Below are positions 43,796-52,165 of a DNA stretch of 64,000 nucleotides, piece after piece. Under the pieces are notes generated by a model. The model saw nothing but the letters and a program-made list of their open reading frames with translations, made no database searches and had not been told where the DNA came from. Location of the stretch: NCBI RefSeq assembly GCF_002572525.1, contig NZ_PDBS01000001.1, positions 3,038,001 to 3,102,000 on the forward strand, read 5' to 3'. Source of the DNA: Natrinema sp. CBA1119. GTDB lineage: Archaea; Halobacteriota; Halobacteria; Halobacteriales; Natrialbaceae. A program made the translations under genes and the position numbers. Position 1 is the first letter of the stretch. Every line of letters starts with the position of its first letter.

Positions 43796-45335
43796 CGTTT
43801 CCTCCGTCGGTGCTCGCGCTCGTCGCCGCCGACGTCTCGCGCTCGGTGCCGTCGCGATCGGTGCCGTTGCGATCGGTCCCATCGCGATTAGCGCCGTCGC
43901 GTTCGATACCGTCGTCGGGGTCCCGCGACTCCCGCGGCGGCCGCCCGTCGCTCGAGCCGGCGAGGTCGTACTCCCGATGGGGCGTCTCCGAGAGGTCGAC
44001 CGCATCTCGCCCGTCGATGACGACCATCGGCTCGAGGCCACCCCAGTCGATTCGATCGAACGCCTCGTGGGGAGTGACGATCACGGCGGCGTCGAATACT
44101 TCGTCCGACAGCTCCTCGATCGTCACCGGGCGCGCGCCGTAGTCGGCCGGATCGACGAGCGGATCGACGCCCGCGACGTCGGTTCCCCGCTCGAGCAGGT
44201 CGTCGATGATCCCCAGTGCGGGCGAGGCGCGCGTCTCCTCGACGCCGGGACGGTACGTGACGCCGAGAACGACGACCGATGCCTCCTCGATGTCGGTGTC
44301 CACCCGCGCGAGTTCGCGCTCGAGTCGATCGACGACGACCGACGGCATCGCGTGGTTGACTCGGCGAGCCGTCTCCGTGACGGTCATCGGCTCGTCGGTT
44401 CGGCCGAGCAGGAAGTGCGGGTAATACGGAATGCAGTGCCCGCCAACGCCCGGGCCGGGGTCGTGGAGTTGACACATCGGCAGCTCGTTCGCCGTATCCA
44501 TCGCTTCGCGGGTCGAAACGTCGAGTTCGTCCGCGAGCAGCCCCAACTCGTTCGCAAGGCCGATGTTTACGTCACGGTAGATGCCCTCGAACACCTTGAC
44601 GGCCTCCGCCGTCGTCGCGTCCGAGACGGGATGAACCTCGTTGTCCGAGAGCTCGTCGTAGACGACCGCGGCCGCGCGCGTACTCTCCGGATCGACGCCG
44701 CCGACGACCTTCGGATACTGGCCGCGGATGTCCCGTAGTGCCGTTCCCGAGGATGTCCGTTCGGGACAGAACGCGAGCCCAAACTCGTCCGGTTCGAGGC
44801 CGCTCTCGCTCGCGAGATGGGGCTCGAGCACGTCGCGACAGGTCCCCGGCGGTAACGTCGACTCGGCGATCACCAGATCGCCGGGAGCGAGACCGGCGGC
44901 GATGTCGTCGGCGACCGACTCGACCGTCGTCAGATCCGGATCGTTCTCGTCGTCCAGCAGCGTCGGGACGATGATGACGTGAATTCGTGCCGCGGACGCC
45001 GCAGCCGTCCCGTCGGTCGTGGCCTCGAGTCGGCCCGCATCGACCTGGTCGGCGACGAGGGCCGCGAGGCCGGGTTCACCGACGACGTGACTCTCGCCGT
45101 CGGTGATCGTCTCGATGACGGTTGGATCGATGTCGACGCCGGTTACGTTCCCCGTGGTCTCTGCGTAGACCGCCGCGAGCGGGAGCCCCATCTTGCCGAG
45201 ACCGTAGACGGCGACCGGAACGTCGCCGCTCGTCAGGCGATCACGCTGACGGTCGGAGGATTGGCTCGAGCCGTAGAGCCCGTCGGTAGTCCGGGAATCG
45301 GTCGCGTCGCGGCCGCTGCCAGCGGTGTCCGACAT
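43788..45335 (-). CDS. UDP-N-acetylhexosamine 6-dehydrogenase (WbpA/UDP-glucose dehydrogenase family)
   Basis: This 515 aa NAD-dependent enzyme oxidises C6 of a UDP-sugar to the uronic acid. Motifs are VYGLGKMGLPLAAVYAE, AESTLPPGTC, and GGHCIPYYPHFLL with the catalytic Cys. The GTDVAGVDPLV segment is in the C-terminal domain. The last 70 or so residues are a hydrophilic low-complexity tail of imperfect RDGTDRNGTDRDGT repeats that the family lacks. Its start overlaps the stop of the upstream dehydrogenase gene (TGATG). With the next three genes it fits the WbpA-B-E-D route. Whether it acts on UDP-GlcNAc or UDP-ManNAc is inferred. Confidence 0.88.
   Translation of the reverse strand: MSDTAGSGRDATDSRTTDGLYGSSQSSDRQRDRLTSGDVPVAVYGLGKMGLPLAAVYAETTGNVTGVDIDPTVIETITDGESHVVGEPGLAALVADQVDAGRLEATTDGTAAASAARIHVIIVPTLLDDENDPDLTTVESVADDIAAGLAPGDLVIAESTLPPGTCRDVLEPHLASESGLEPDEFGLAFCPERTSSGTALRDIRGQYPKVVGGVDPESTRAAAVVYDELSDNEVHPVSDATTAEAVKVFEGIYRDVNIGLANELGLLADELDVSTREAMDTANELPMCQLHDPGPGVGGHCIPYYPHFLLGRTDEPMTVTETARRVNHAMPSVVVDRLERELARVDTDIEEASVVVLGVTYRPGVEETRASPALGIIDDLLERGTDVAGVDPLVDPADYGARPVTIEELSDEVFDAAVIVTPHEAFDRIDWGGLEPMVVIDGRDAVDLSETPHREYDLAGSSDGRPPRESRDPDDGIERDGANRDGTDRNGTDRDGTERETSAATSASTDGGNDV
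43846..43912. repeat. imperfect 15 bp direct repeats inside the uronate dehydrogenase tail
   Basis: GATCGGTGCCGTTGC-like units recur about four times and encode the (D/N)R(D/N)GT repeats at the C-terminus. The array suggests recent slippage-type expansion. Confidence 0.7.
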
Positions 45336-46360
45336 CAGGCTTCCACCTCCGGCTCTTGGGTCGGTTCGTCGTCCGTCTCGTCCGTCGGCCCCATCGCGAG
45401 CCGATCGATCAACTGGACCGTCTCGAGGGCCTGAATCCCGTCCTCGGCGGTCACCTCCGGCTCGGTGCCGGTGCGAACCGCCTCGACGAACGACTCGAGT
45501 TCGTTTCGAAGCGGTTCGCCGGTGTCGACGCGAGGTCGCTCGACGACGCTCTCGTGGCGGTAGCGGGACTGGCCGTCGTTCGTGAGGTACTCGGGGTAGG
45601 AATCGCGGTGGATCAACACCGACTGCTCGAGGTAGTCGACCTCGACGAGACACTCGCGGGCGGTGACGGTGAGCTTCCGGACCTTTTTCTGGGTGACGCG
45701 GCTCGCCGTCACCGTCGCGATAACGTCGTCGTACTCGATCGTCGCGGTAGCGTACTGACCGTTCTCGGCCCCCATCGCGGCGACCGAGTGCGGTTTCTCG
45801 TCGAGTATCGAGCCGACGACATCGACGTCGTGGACCATCAGGTCGAAGACCACGTTACCCGGTGCCGTCCGGTCGATCGGCGGGCCGAGCCGGTGGGCCT
45901 CGATGCTGATTACGTCCAGCTCGTCGATCAGTTCCGCGACCGTCTGCACCGCCGGGTTGAACCGCTCGATGTGACCGACCTGCAAGACGAGTCCCGCCTC
46001 GCGGGCCCGTTCGGCCAGTTTCTGGCCCTGCTCGACGGTTTCCGCGATCGGCTTCTCGACCAGTACGTTGACACCCGCCTCGAGACAGGTCGAGACCGTC
46101 TCGTAGTGTGCGTGGGTCGGAACGGCCACCGTCACGAGGTCACAGCGCTCGCACAGCGTCTCGAGATCGACCGGTTCGGTCCCGTATTCGTCGGCGACTT
46201 GCCGCGCGATCCCGTCGTCGTGGTCGGTAACGCCGACGAGTTCGACGCGTGGGAGTTCAGCGTAGATGCGCGCATGGTTTTCGCCCATCGAGCCGACGCC
46301 GATGACGCCGGCTCGAATCTGTTCGTCGGTCGTCCCGTCAGTCGTTCTGTCCGTACTCAT
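45335..46360 (-). CDS. Gfo/Idh/MocA dehydrogenase, WbpB-like
   Basis: This 341 aa NAD-dependent dehydrogenase has the Rossmann motif AGVIGVGSMGENHARIYAE, the motif VEKPIAET, and LVLQVGHIERFNPAVQ. The last is the WbpB/WlbA-type sequence for oxidation of C3 of UDP-GlcNAcA. It overlaps the aminotransferase gene upstream by ATGA and the 6-dehydrogenase gene downstream by one base. It would produce the 3-keto sugar that the adjacent aminotransferase uses. Confidence 0.87.
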   Translation of the reverse strand: MSTDRTTDGTTDEQIRAGVIGVGSMGENHARIYAELPRVELVGVTDHDDGIARQVADEYGTEPVDLETLCERCDLVTVAVPTHAHYETVSTCLEAGVNVLVEKPIAETVEQGQKLAERAREAGLVLQVGHIERFNPAVQTVAELIDELDVISIEAHRLGPPIDRTAPGNVVFDLMVHDVDVVGSILDEKPHSVAAMGAENGQYATATIEYDDVIATVTASRVTQKKVRKLTVTARECLVEVDYLEQSVLIHRDSYPEYLTNDGQSRYRHESVVERPRVDTGEPLRNELESFVEAVRTGTEPEVTAEDGIQALETVQLIDRLAMGPTDETDDEPTQEPEVEA

Positions 46361-47601
46361 TGGCTGGTAACGTGATCCCGCACTGCTTCGACGACAGTCT
46401 CCCTGTCGCGTGTCGACAGGCCCTGGTGAACGGGCAGTGAGAGCACCTCCTCGGCCGCCCGTTCCGCGCGGGGGAGCCGCGCCGCGGCCGTGCTGACCGT
46501 TTCGTAGGCCGGCTGGTGATGAATCGGCGTCTCGTAGTAGATCCCGGTCCCGACATCGCGATCGGCGAGGGCCGCCTCGAGGGCGTCCCGATCTCCCGTC
46601 CGAACCGTATACTGGTGGTAGACGTGGCGAGCGCCGGTCGGCTCCGTCGGCGTCTCGAGCGGGAGGTCGGCGAACCGCTCGTCGTACGCGGCGGCGTTCT
46701 CGCGACGGGCTCGGTTGAACTCCGACAGCCGCTCGAGCTGGACGCGGCCGATCGCCGCCTCGATGCTGGTCATCCGGAAGTTGTGCCCGAGAGCGACGTG
46801 GTCGTAGCCGCCGGTCCCGTTCACGTCCCGGCCGTGATTGACGTAGCTCGCGGCGCGCTCGGCGACATCGTCGCGGTCGGTGACGATCATTCCGCCCTCG
46901 GCGGTCGTCATGTTCTTCGTCGGATAGAACGAGAAGCAGGCCGCGTCACCGAACGTGCCGACTCGCTCGCCGTCGACTTTCGCGCCGTGGGCCTGACACG
47001 CGTCCTCGAGGACGAACAGGTCGCGCTCGTCGGCGATGTCACACAGCGCCGGCATATCCGCGGGCAGTCCGTAGAGGTGAACCGGCAGGAGTCCGGCGAT
47101 GTCGTCGCGCTCGGCGAGCACCCGCTCCACGTCGGCCGGATCAAGCGTGTAGGTCTCGGGGTCGATATCGGCGAAGACGGGTTTGCCGCCCGCCAGTCGA
47201 ATCGCGTTCGCGCTCGCGACGAAGGAAAACGGCGACGTGATCACCGCGTCGCCGTCCTCGAGTCCGATCGCCTCGAGGGCGGCGTGTAACGCGGTCGTTC
47301 CGTTGGCCGTCGCAACCGCGTCGTCGGTGCCACAGTAGGCTGCGAACTCCTCTTCAAAGGCCCTGACTTCCGGCCCGTCCGCTAGTCGGCCGTCCTCGAG
47401 AACGGATTCGACCCGCCGGACGGCGTCAGCGCTGAGTTGGGGGTCGGCGATCGGAACGGGGGTCGCGTCGCGGTCGGGTTCGGTATCGGCGTCTACCGTC
47501 TCGGGTTCGGTATCGGCGTCCACCGTCTCGGCCCCGGTATCGGCACCAGTGGCGGCATCGATACCCGTCTCCGCCTCTCGGTTCGTTTCGGTGTCAGTCA
47601 T
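46357..47601 (-). CDS. DegT/DnrJ/EryC1 sugar aminotransferase, WbpE-like
   Basis: This 414 aa PLP enzyme has VATANGTTALHAALEAIGL for phosphate binding and VLEDACQAHGAKVDG with the ring aspartate. The Schiff-base lysine lies in CFSFYPTKNMTTAEGGMIV. The C-terminal HYQPAY-like region (IYYETPIHHQPAYETV) is typical of sugar 3- or 4-aminotransferases. The first 60 residues are an extra acidic tail with DTEPETVDADTEP duplicated. It would aminate C3 of the keto sugar from the neighbouring dehydrogenase. ATGA overlaps on both sides place it in the operon. Confidence 0.9.
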   Translation of the reverse strand: MTDTETNREAETGIDAATGADTGAETVDADTEPETVDADTEPDRDATPVPIADPQLSADAVRRVESVLEDGRLADGPEVRAFEEEFAAYCGTDDAVATANGTTALHAALEAIGLEDGDAVITSPFSFVASANAIRLAGGKPVFADIDPETYTLDPADVERVLAERDDIAGLLPVHLYGLPADMPALCDIADERDLFVLEDACQAHGAKVDGERVGTFGDAACFSFYPTKNMTTAEGGMIVTDRDDVAERAASYVNHGRDVNGTGGYDHVALGHNFRMTSIEAAIGRVQLERLSEFNRARRENAAAYDERFADLPLETPTEPTGARHVYHQYTVRTGDRDALEAALADRDVGTGIYYETPIHHQPAYETVSTAAARLPRAERAAEEVLSLPVHQGLSTRDRETVVEAVRDHVTSQ

Positions 47602-48188
47602 GCGAGCTGGTTCGCCCCCTCGAGTGGCTCCGGTAACTCCTGGACGGTCGCCGGCGTGCCGACGGCCAGACTGTCGGCCGGAACGTCGTCCGTGACGACG
47701 GCTCCGGCGGCGACGAACGCGTTCTCGCCGACCGTGACGCCGGGCAACAGCGTCGCGTTCGCGCCGATCGACGCGCCGTCCTCGATCGTCGGCCCCTCGA
47801 GTCCGTCGTCGGTCCGTATCGGGTACTCGTCGTTGGTCAGGACGGCCCCGGGTCCGACGAAGACGTTGTTGCCGATCGTCGTCTCGGTCGGCACGTAGAC
47901 ATTGGTCTGGAGGCTGACGTGCGAGCCGATCGTCGTCTGCCCGTCGATGACCGTCTTGGTTCCGACGAGTACGTCGTCACCGATCGTCGTCCCTTCGCGG
48001 ACGAGGACGTCGTGTCCGGTCGCGAACTCGTCGCCGATCGTCACGTCGCCGTAGACGATCGAGCCCGCCCTGATCGTCGCGTCGTCGCCGATCCGAGTCG
48101 GCTCGTCGAACTCGCCGTAGCCGACCGTCGCCTCGGCGTCGATCGTACAGCCGTCGCCGCGGACGACCTCTCGTACCGCCTCGCTCAT
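47598..48188 (-). CDS. left-handed beta-helix N-acetyltransferase, WbpD-like
   Basis: This 196 aa hexapeptide-repeat acyltransferase (GYGEFDEPTRIGDDATIRAGSIVYGDVTIG, then VYVPTETTIGNNVFVGPGAVLTND) resembles the WbpD/PglD group, which acetylates the new amino group of UDP-sugars. It is the first gene of the five-gene operon. I start at ATG 48188, which overlaps the stop of a 40-codon upstream frame. The longer extension upstream is arginine-rich and non-coding. Confidence 0.86.
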   Translation of the reverse strand: MSEAVREVVRGDGCTIDAEATVGYGEFDEPTRIGDDATIRAGSIVYGDVTIGDEFATGHDVLVREGTTIGDDVLVGTKTVIDGQTTIGSHVSLQTNVYVPTETTIGNNVFVGPGAVLTNDEYPIRTDDGLEGPTIEDGASIGANATLLPGVTVGENAFVAAGAVVTDDVPADSLAVGTPATVQELPEPLEGANQLA

Positions 48189-48653
48189 CGTGGTTCGCCT
48201 CCGTCGTCGCGGCTCCCCCGGACGTCGCTCGAGCGACCGCGACGGTGAATCGTGGCGTGCGCTCGAGCCGCTACTCGGCGTCGTGGTCGGTCGCGTATTC
48301 GTTTCATAGTCAATCGATACCCGCGTGGGTAATCGTGCTGAAACAGCCGGTAGCGAGGCTTTGTTATCCCCGGCTTGCAGGGGGCGTAGTTCGTGGCTAC
48401 GGTGGCAGTGAAACCGCACACCCTGCTATCGTCGTGAGCCTGGTGATCGCGGCCGCGGACGAGCGCACAGCGCGCGTTCGGACGCTGAAACATCGTATTT
48501 CTCGTCTGTCACGGACGCCAACTGGTACAATTCCCTTTCCCGCGGGTAGCCGAGCGATAGTAAAGTGACACAGTCTGGCATTCGCTGGTGTGAGGTATCC
48601 GACTACACCCGTCAGACGGAACCGGGACTCGAGACGACACGACGAGAGCAGCC
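48189..48653. promoter_or_regulatory. divergent control region of the five-gene sugar operon and a DUF7344 gene
   Basis: The operon's ATAACAAAG box lies at 48359-48367 (minus strand), 170 nt before the first ATG, so a leader of roughly 140 nt is expected. A 40-codon frame (48185-48307, minus strand) inside it ends in an ATGA overlap with the first gene. Its peptide is strongly basic, so it may be a leader rather than a protein gene. A second AT-rich stretch close to 48560 could serve the DUF7344 gene. Confidence 0.5.
48359..48367 (-). promoter_or_regulatory. ATAACAAAG box upstream of the five-gene sugar operon
   Basis: Exact match on the minus strand, far (170 nt) from the ATG at 48188 but 51 nt before the upstream frame at 48307. 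Confidence 0.52.
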
Positions 48654-49190
48654 ATGTCTGAGACTGAACTCACGCAAGCCGAGCTATTCGACGTCTTCAG
48701 CAACGCGCGGCGACGACGGGCGGTCCAGTACCTGAAACGGCAGGGCGGCTCCTGCGATCTCGCGCCGCTCGTCCAGCAGGTCGCCGCGTGGGAAAACGAC
48801 ACCGAGCCCGACGACGTGACTCGAACCCAGCGCCGGCGAGTGTACATCTCGCTGTACCAGACCCATCTGCCGATGCTCGAGGACCACGACATCGTCGACT
48901 GGGATCCCGACGGGCACACGATCGAACTGCTGCCAAGCGAGGACCGCTTCGAGCCGTACCTCGACCGCCACCTCGAGAACGATCGGGCGTGGCATCGCAG
49001 TTACGCGGCGGTGACGGCGGTCGGCGTCGTCGCGCTTGGGCTGTCGTTGCTCGCAGTCGGCCCCCTGACGACCGGTCTGGCACCGATCGTCGCACTGGCA
49101 CTCTGTCTCGTCGTCCTCGTCCTCTCGGCGGTACAACACGTCTCCCGCCGTCCGGATCTGGACCTTCCGTTCGGCTTCGCGAGCCGGTAA
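48654..49190 (+). CDS. DUF7344-type winged-helix membrane protein (paralog 2 of 3)
   Basis: This 178 aa protein has a winged-helix part: ELFDVFSNARRRRAVQYLKRQGGSCDLAPLVQQVAAWEND, then RRVYISLYQTHLPMLEDHDIVDWDPD. Two C-terminal membrane helices lie at about 118-160. The QTHLPxLEDxxIV core matches the paralogs at 17469 and 52713. It is divergent from the sugar operon, so regulation of surface-glycan genes is possible, but nothing in the sequence proves it. Confidence 0.8.
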   Translation: MSETELTQAELFDVFSNARRRRAVQYLKRQGGSCDLAPLVQQVAAWENDTEPDDVTRTQRRRVYISLYQTHLPMLEDHDIVDWDPDGHTIELLPSEDRFEPYLDRHLENDRAWHRSYAAVTAVGVVALGLSLLAVGPLTTGLAPIVALALCLVVLVLSAVQHVSRRPDLDLPFGFASR

Positions 49191-49578
49191 GAGCGTTTTC
49201 CGCGCCCGACTTCCGTCGTCGTTCGCTATCCTCGCCATCCCCGTTCGCGCCGACACGCACCCCTCTGGCCATCTCGGCGCGTCTGGAATCTATTCCGAAC
49301 CGATGTGAGCGCAGCCCATCCGCCGGACGGCAGCCGTCTGTTCCGTCGCTGGCTGATTCATCCCCGCCGTCTCGAAGGGGTAGCTCCAGCTCGGGTGGTC
49401 ACTTCCGACTCGGGGGGTCGCTCCGACTCGAGTTGATACCGCTGTCTCGAAGCAGTAGGACAGTATTTCGTCGGCATCGAACGCGTCAAACGCGCCCAAA
49501 ACGGAGTGGCCCACCCACGGAATTCGATACCGTCCCCGATCGGCGATTACGTCCACGGCGGGGGCCCTGCGGGAGTCG
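49191..49578. other. intergenic, no gene supported
   Basis: This 388 bp gap lies between the convergent DUF7344 and DUF1616 genes. An 88-codon minus-strand frame (49290-49556) exists, but its composition is not acidic and I recognise nothing in it. No terminator-like hairpin stands out. Confidence 0.45.
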
Positions 49579-50568
49579 TTACGTCTCGGTTATTTCCACC
49601 CAGAAGTGGGTTTCCTCCGCAGCGTTTTCGTTCGTCGGCGTGGCCGGCGGCTCGCCCTGATAGAGCAACATACTGATCCTGACCGTTTCGCCGGGTCCTG
49701 CCGTCGGCGTCACCGATCGTTCCCCGCTCGCGGTCGCGCCGTCCGAGACGGTCGCGTCGATCCGTCGTAACTCCGTTCGTTCGACCACCTCGCCGTCTTC
49801 GACGACCTGTTCCTGGACCACGACCGTGTAGCGCTGTTGGTCGCCCTCCTGGTTTTCGATCGAGACGGTTAGCGGGATCGACTCGCCCGGCTCGACCTCG
49901 CTCGGCAGCGCGCCGGCGACCAGTTCGCCGTCTTCGTCTTCGCTGTACAACGCAAGTTCGGTGTACCCACCGCCCGCCACGGGCAGCAAAAATCCAACGA
50001 GTAACGCGCCGACCGCCGTTCCGATCGCGACCACGAGCAGTACCGACGACGCCGTCGCGACCGCGCTCTCGTCGCCGCGGAGGCGTCCTAGACTCGAGAT
50101 CGGGGAGATGCTGAACCGCTCGGCGTCCGGAGTCCGGAGCCGTCGCACGACGCCCAGTTGGGCGGCGACGACCGTCACGAGAGCGAGCGCCGCTGCGATC
50201 GACGCAGTTGTCAGCCCCCAGCCGGTGATCGGCAAGAGCAGTACGGCCAGCGGAACGATCGCGAGCGAGAGGACGAATCCCAGACCGACGCGTTCGGTGA
50301 TGTCGATTCCGCGGGGACGGGCCTCGGCGGCCGTCGCCGCCGTTTCCCGCGCGTCCCGCTCGCGGGCCGGAAACAGGACCGAAACGAGCGCGTAGCCCGG
50401 GAGAAACAGAGCAAGCGGCATCGTAACGAACAATCGAAGGCCGTTTCCGGACTCGAACGCCGTCACGATCAGGAACGCGAGTACTGCACCGATCGAGACG
50501 GCCGCGAGATCGAACGGGTACCGGCGAACGAACGCGAGCCGCGTCCGACTACTCGTTCGATGACTCAT
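49579..50568 (-). CDS. DUF1616-family membrane protein
   Basis: This 329 aa protein starts MSHRTSSRTRLAFVRRYPFDLAAVSIGAVLAFLIV. Four N-terminal membrane helices carry the family signature PLALFLPGYALVSVLFP and VGLGFVLSLAIVPLAVLLL. A further helix near residue 190 is followed by an extracytoplasmic Ig-like beta domain (LTVSIENQEGDQQRYTVVVQEQVVEDGEV, then GETVRISMLLYQGEPP). DUF1616 proteins are frequent in archaeal surface-glycan clusters, with unknown function. I start at ATG 50568, because upstream residues are not hydrophobic or conserved. An ATAACAAAG box lies 90 nt upstream. Confidence 0.83.
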   Translation of the reverse strand: MSHRTSSRTRLAFVRRYPFDLAAVSIGAVLAFLIVTAFESGNGLRLFVTMPLALFLPGYALVSVLFPARERDARETAATAAEARPRGIDITERVGLGFVLSLAIVPLAVLLLPITGWGLTTASIAAALALVTVVAAQLGVVRRLRTPDAERFSISPISSLGRLRGDESAVATASSVLLVVAIGTAVGALLVGFLLPVAGGGYTELALYSEDEDGELVAGALPSEVEPGESIPLTVSIENQEGDQQRYTVVVQEQVVEDGEVVERTELRRIDATVSDGATASGERSVTPTAGPGETVRISMLLYQGEPPATPTNENAAEETHFWVEITET

Positions 50569-50658
50569 CGACGATCCACCGGGGTTCGTCGTGCAACGTT
50601 TGATCCCTGTGCGGACAAGACGAGTGCCATTCTCGTTGGAGCGATACACTCTTCCGTG

Positions 50659-50667
50659 CTTTGTTAT
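50659..50667 (-). promoter_or_regulatory. ATAACAAAG box upstream of DUF1616
   Basis: Exact match on the minus strand, 90 nt before the ATG at 50568, implying a leader if it acts as a TATA element. Confidence 0.52.
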
Positions 50668-50774
50668 GGCCGCGTTACCGCGAGAATGAAAACTGTCGTC
50701 CGGTGGGAGAGACACGGGTCACTGTGAGACCGACTGTACTCGCAGTCTGCCGCCGTCCATGGCCACCTGTCGCC

Positions 50775-51050
50775 CTAGAAGTCGATATACTGTCCCTCCC
50801 ACTCCCGACGATCTTCGATCTGCTGTCGACCGGCATCAGTGATCGCGTAGTAGTTCGTTCGCCTGTCGAGTTGTCCCTTCTCGACCAGTTCCTTGTTGAC
50901 GAGCGTGTCCAGATTCGGATACAACCGTCCATGGTTGATCTCCGAACTGTAGTACTTCTCGACTTCGTCTTTGACGGTCTGCCCCGACGGTCGGTCGGCA
51001 CCTGCGATCACGTAGAGCAGGTCGCGCTGGAAGCCGGTCAGATCGTGCAT
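50775..51050 (-). CDS. PadR-family transcriptional regulator
   Basis: This 91 aa winged-helix protein starts MHDLTGFQRDLLYVIAGADRPSGQTVKDEVEKYYSSEINHGRLYPNLDTLVNKELVEKG. DRRTNYYAITDAGRQQIEDRREW follows. The length and the HGRLYPNLDTLV recognition motif are standard for short haloarchaeal PadR proteins. An ATAACAAA box 35 nt upstream puts it in the same putative promoter class as the glycan genes, so it is a candidate local regulator, possibly of itself. The effector is unknown. Confidence 0.9.
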   Translation of the reverse strand: MHDLTGFQRDLLYVIAGADRPSGQTVKDEVEKYYSSEINHGRLYPNLDTLVNKELVEKGQLDRRTNYYAITDAGRQQIEDRREWEGQYIDF

Positions 51051-51085
51051 TGCTCAATCACACTGACCGTTCCAGTGAATAGATA

Positions 51086-51093
51086 TTTGTTAT
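51086..51093 (-). promoter_or_regulatory. ATAACAAA box upstream of the PadR gene
   Basis: ATAACAAA on the minus strand, 35 nt before the ATG at 51050. Confidence 0.52.
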
Positions 51094-51276
51094 CCGTCTC
51101 ATACACTGTCCGTTCCGTCATTTCGTGGGGTATTACTCGAGTGAAACTGCGGATTCACAGACTATTACTCGATCTCCGACGCGTCGATCGGGTCGGCGGT
51201 CGAGGCGGTCATCAGCGGTGTCAGAAACAGTCGTTTCACCGGGCAGACACCACATCCGTGGCCCATCCGAGGCCGA

Positions 51277-51609
51277 TCAGCTGTCGTTATCAGAGATGAC
51301 AACGTTGATGCCGTCCGCGTCGATCCGAACGCGAAGGGCGTCGACAGTCGTCTCGTAGGCGGTCGTATGGGAACCGTCGTTCTCGAACCGCACGCACTCC
51401 GCCAGGAGATCGCTCTCGAGGAGGTTGTTGATTCGTCGGTAGACCGTTGCCGACGAGCTGTCCGTTTGTTTTGTCAGTTCCTTTGCCGTCTTTGGCCCTT
51501 CGCTCGTGGCGATAAGGATCGTCCGTGCGCAGTCGTCACCGAGGACATCGAGTTTGGCCGCTGGATTGGCAGTCGACTCGGATCGCGTGTTACTTGCTTG
51601 CGTTGACAT
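51277..51609 (-). CDS. winged-helix (ArsR-like) regulator
   Basis: This 110 aa protein has a winged-helix fold: KLDVLGDDCARTILIATSEGPKTAKELTKQTDSSSATVYRRINNLLESDLLAE. A beta-rich C-terminal part ends DALRVRIDADGINVVISD. I start at ATG 51609 rather than the GTG at 51621. This is a typical small haloarchaeal HTH regulator whose signal and targets are unknown. It is preceded by an A+T-rich region. Confidence 0.83.
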   Translation of the reverse strand: MSTQASNTRSESTANPAAKLDVLGDDCARTILIATSEGPKTAKELTKQTDSSSATVYRRINNLLESDLLAECVRFENDGSHTTAYETTVDALRVRIDADGINVVISDNDS

Positions 51610-52165
51610 AGTCGTAGTCACCCGTCCAGGACGGGCAGGGTTCGTTCGCTCTGTGTAAGAGGTGACGATTCGGGAGGCTCTGTCGCCGGACCACCACTGT
51701 CGGCGGTTCCACCATTACATTCCAGCACAAAAATCGGTAAGCGATAGTGGTATTTTATAACGATGTACCTTATCGTCCGTCGCCATTTTGTTCCGCGACG
51801 TAAGATCGTATTTCGATCCGGAAAGTACAGCTTTCGACGATTCCACGAACCGGTCAATCCCCTGTTTGACTACCTAATACGGCTGAATTCTGGTTGAGGT
51901 CGATCGGGTGGTGTTCGACTACACGTCGGTATCGGCGCTTCTACGGGGCCAAACTGCCCGGAAACCGGTTGTTTCCCGGTTCTCAGACCGGCTTCTCGGG
52001 TGAACGGTCAACGTCCTTTATTCGCGATTGCTCCCCTCGATACGATGATGCCCGGACGGGTATCGCGTCAGATCGGCCGCCTCGTGACCGGATCGAGTCA
52101 GGCGTCGGTCCATCCGGTCAGTTGCGTCCCCGATCGTATCCGTCCGAGTACACCCCCTACAACCC
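51610..52165. other. intergenic region, A+T-rich promoter and no gene recognised
   Basis: Bases 51735-51775 are A+T-rich and may be the promoter of the winged-helix gene on the minus strand. The rest has only short basic frames without family resemblance. The end near 52166 would contain the promoter of the DUF7563 gene. Confidence 0.45.

Noticed and set aside
49290-49556. 88-codon minus-strand frame after the DUF1616 gene
   Set aside because: No acidic bias, no motif and no conserved start; not supported, although it lies 22 bp downstream of DUF1616 in the same direction.
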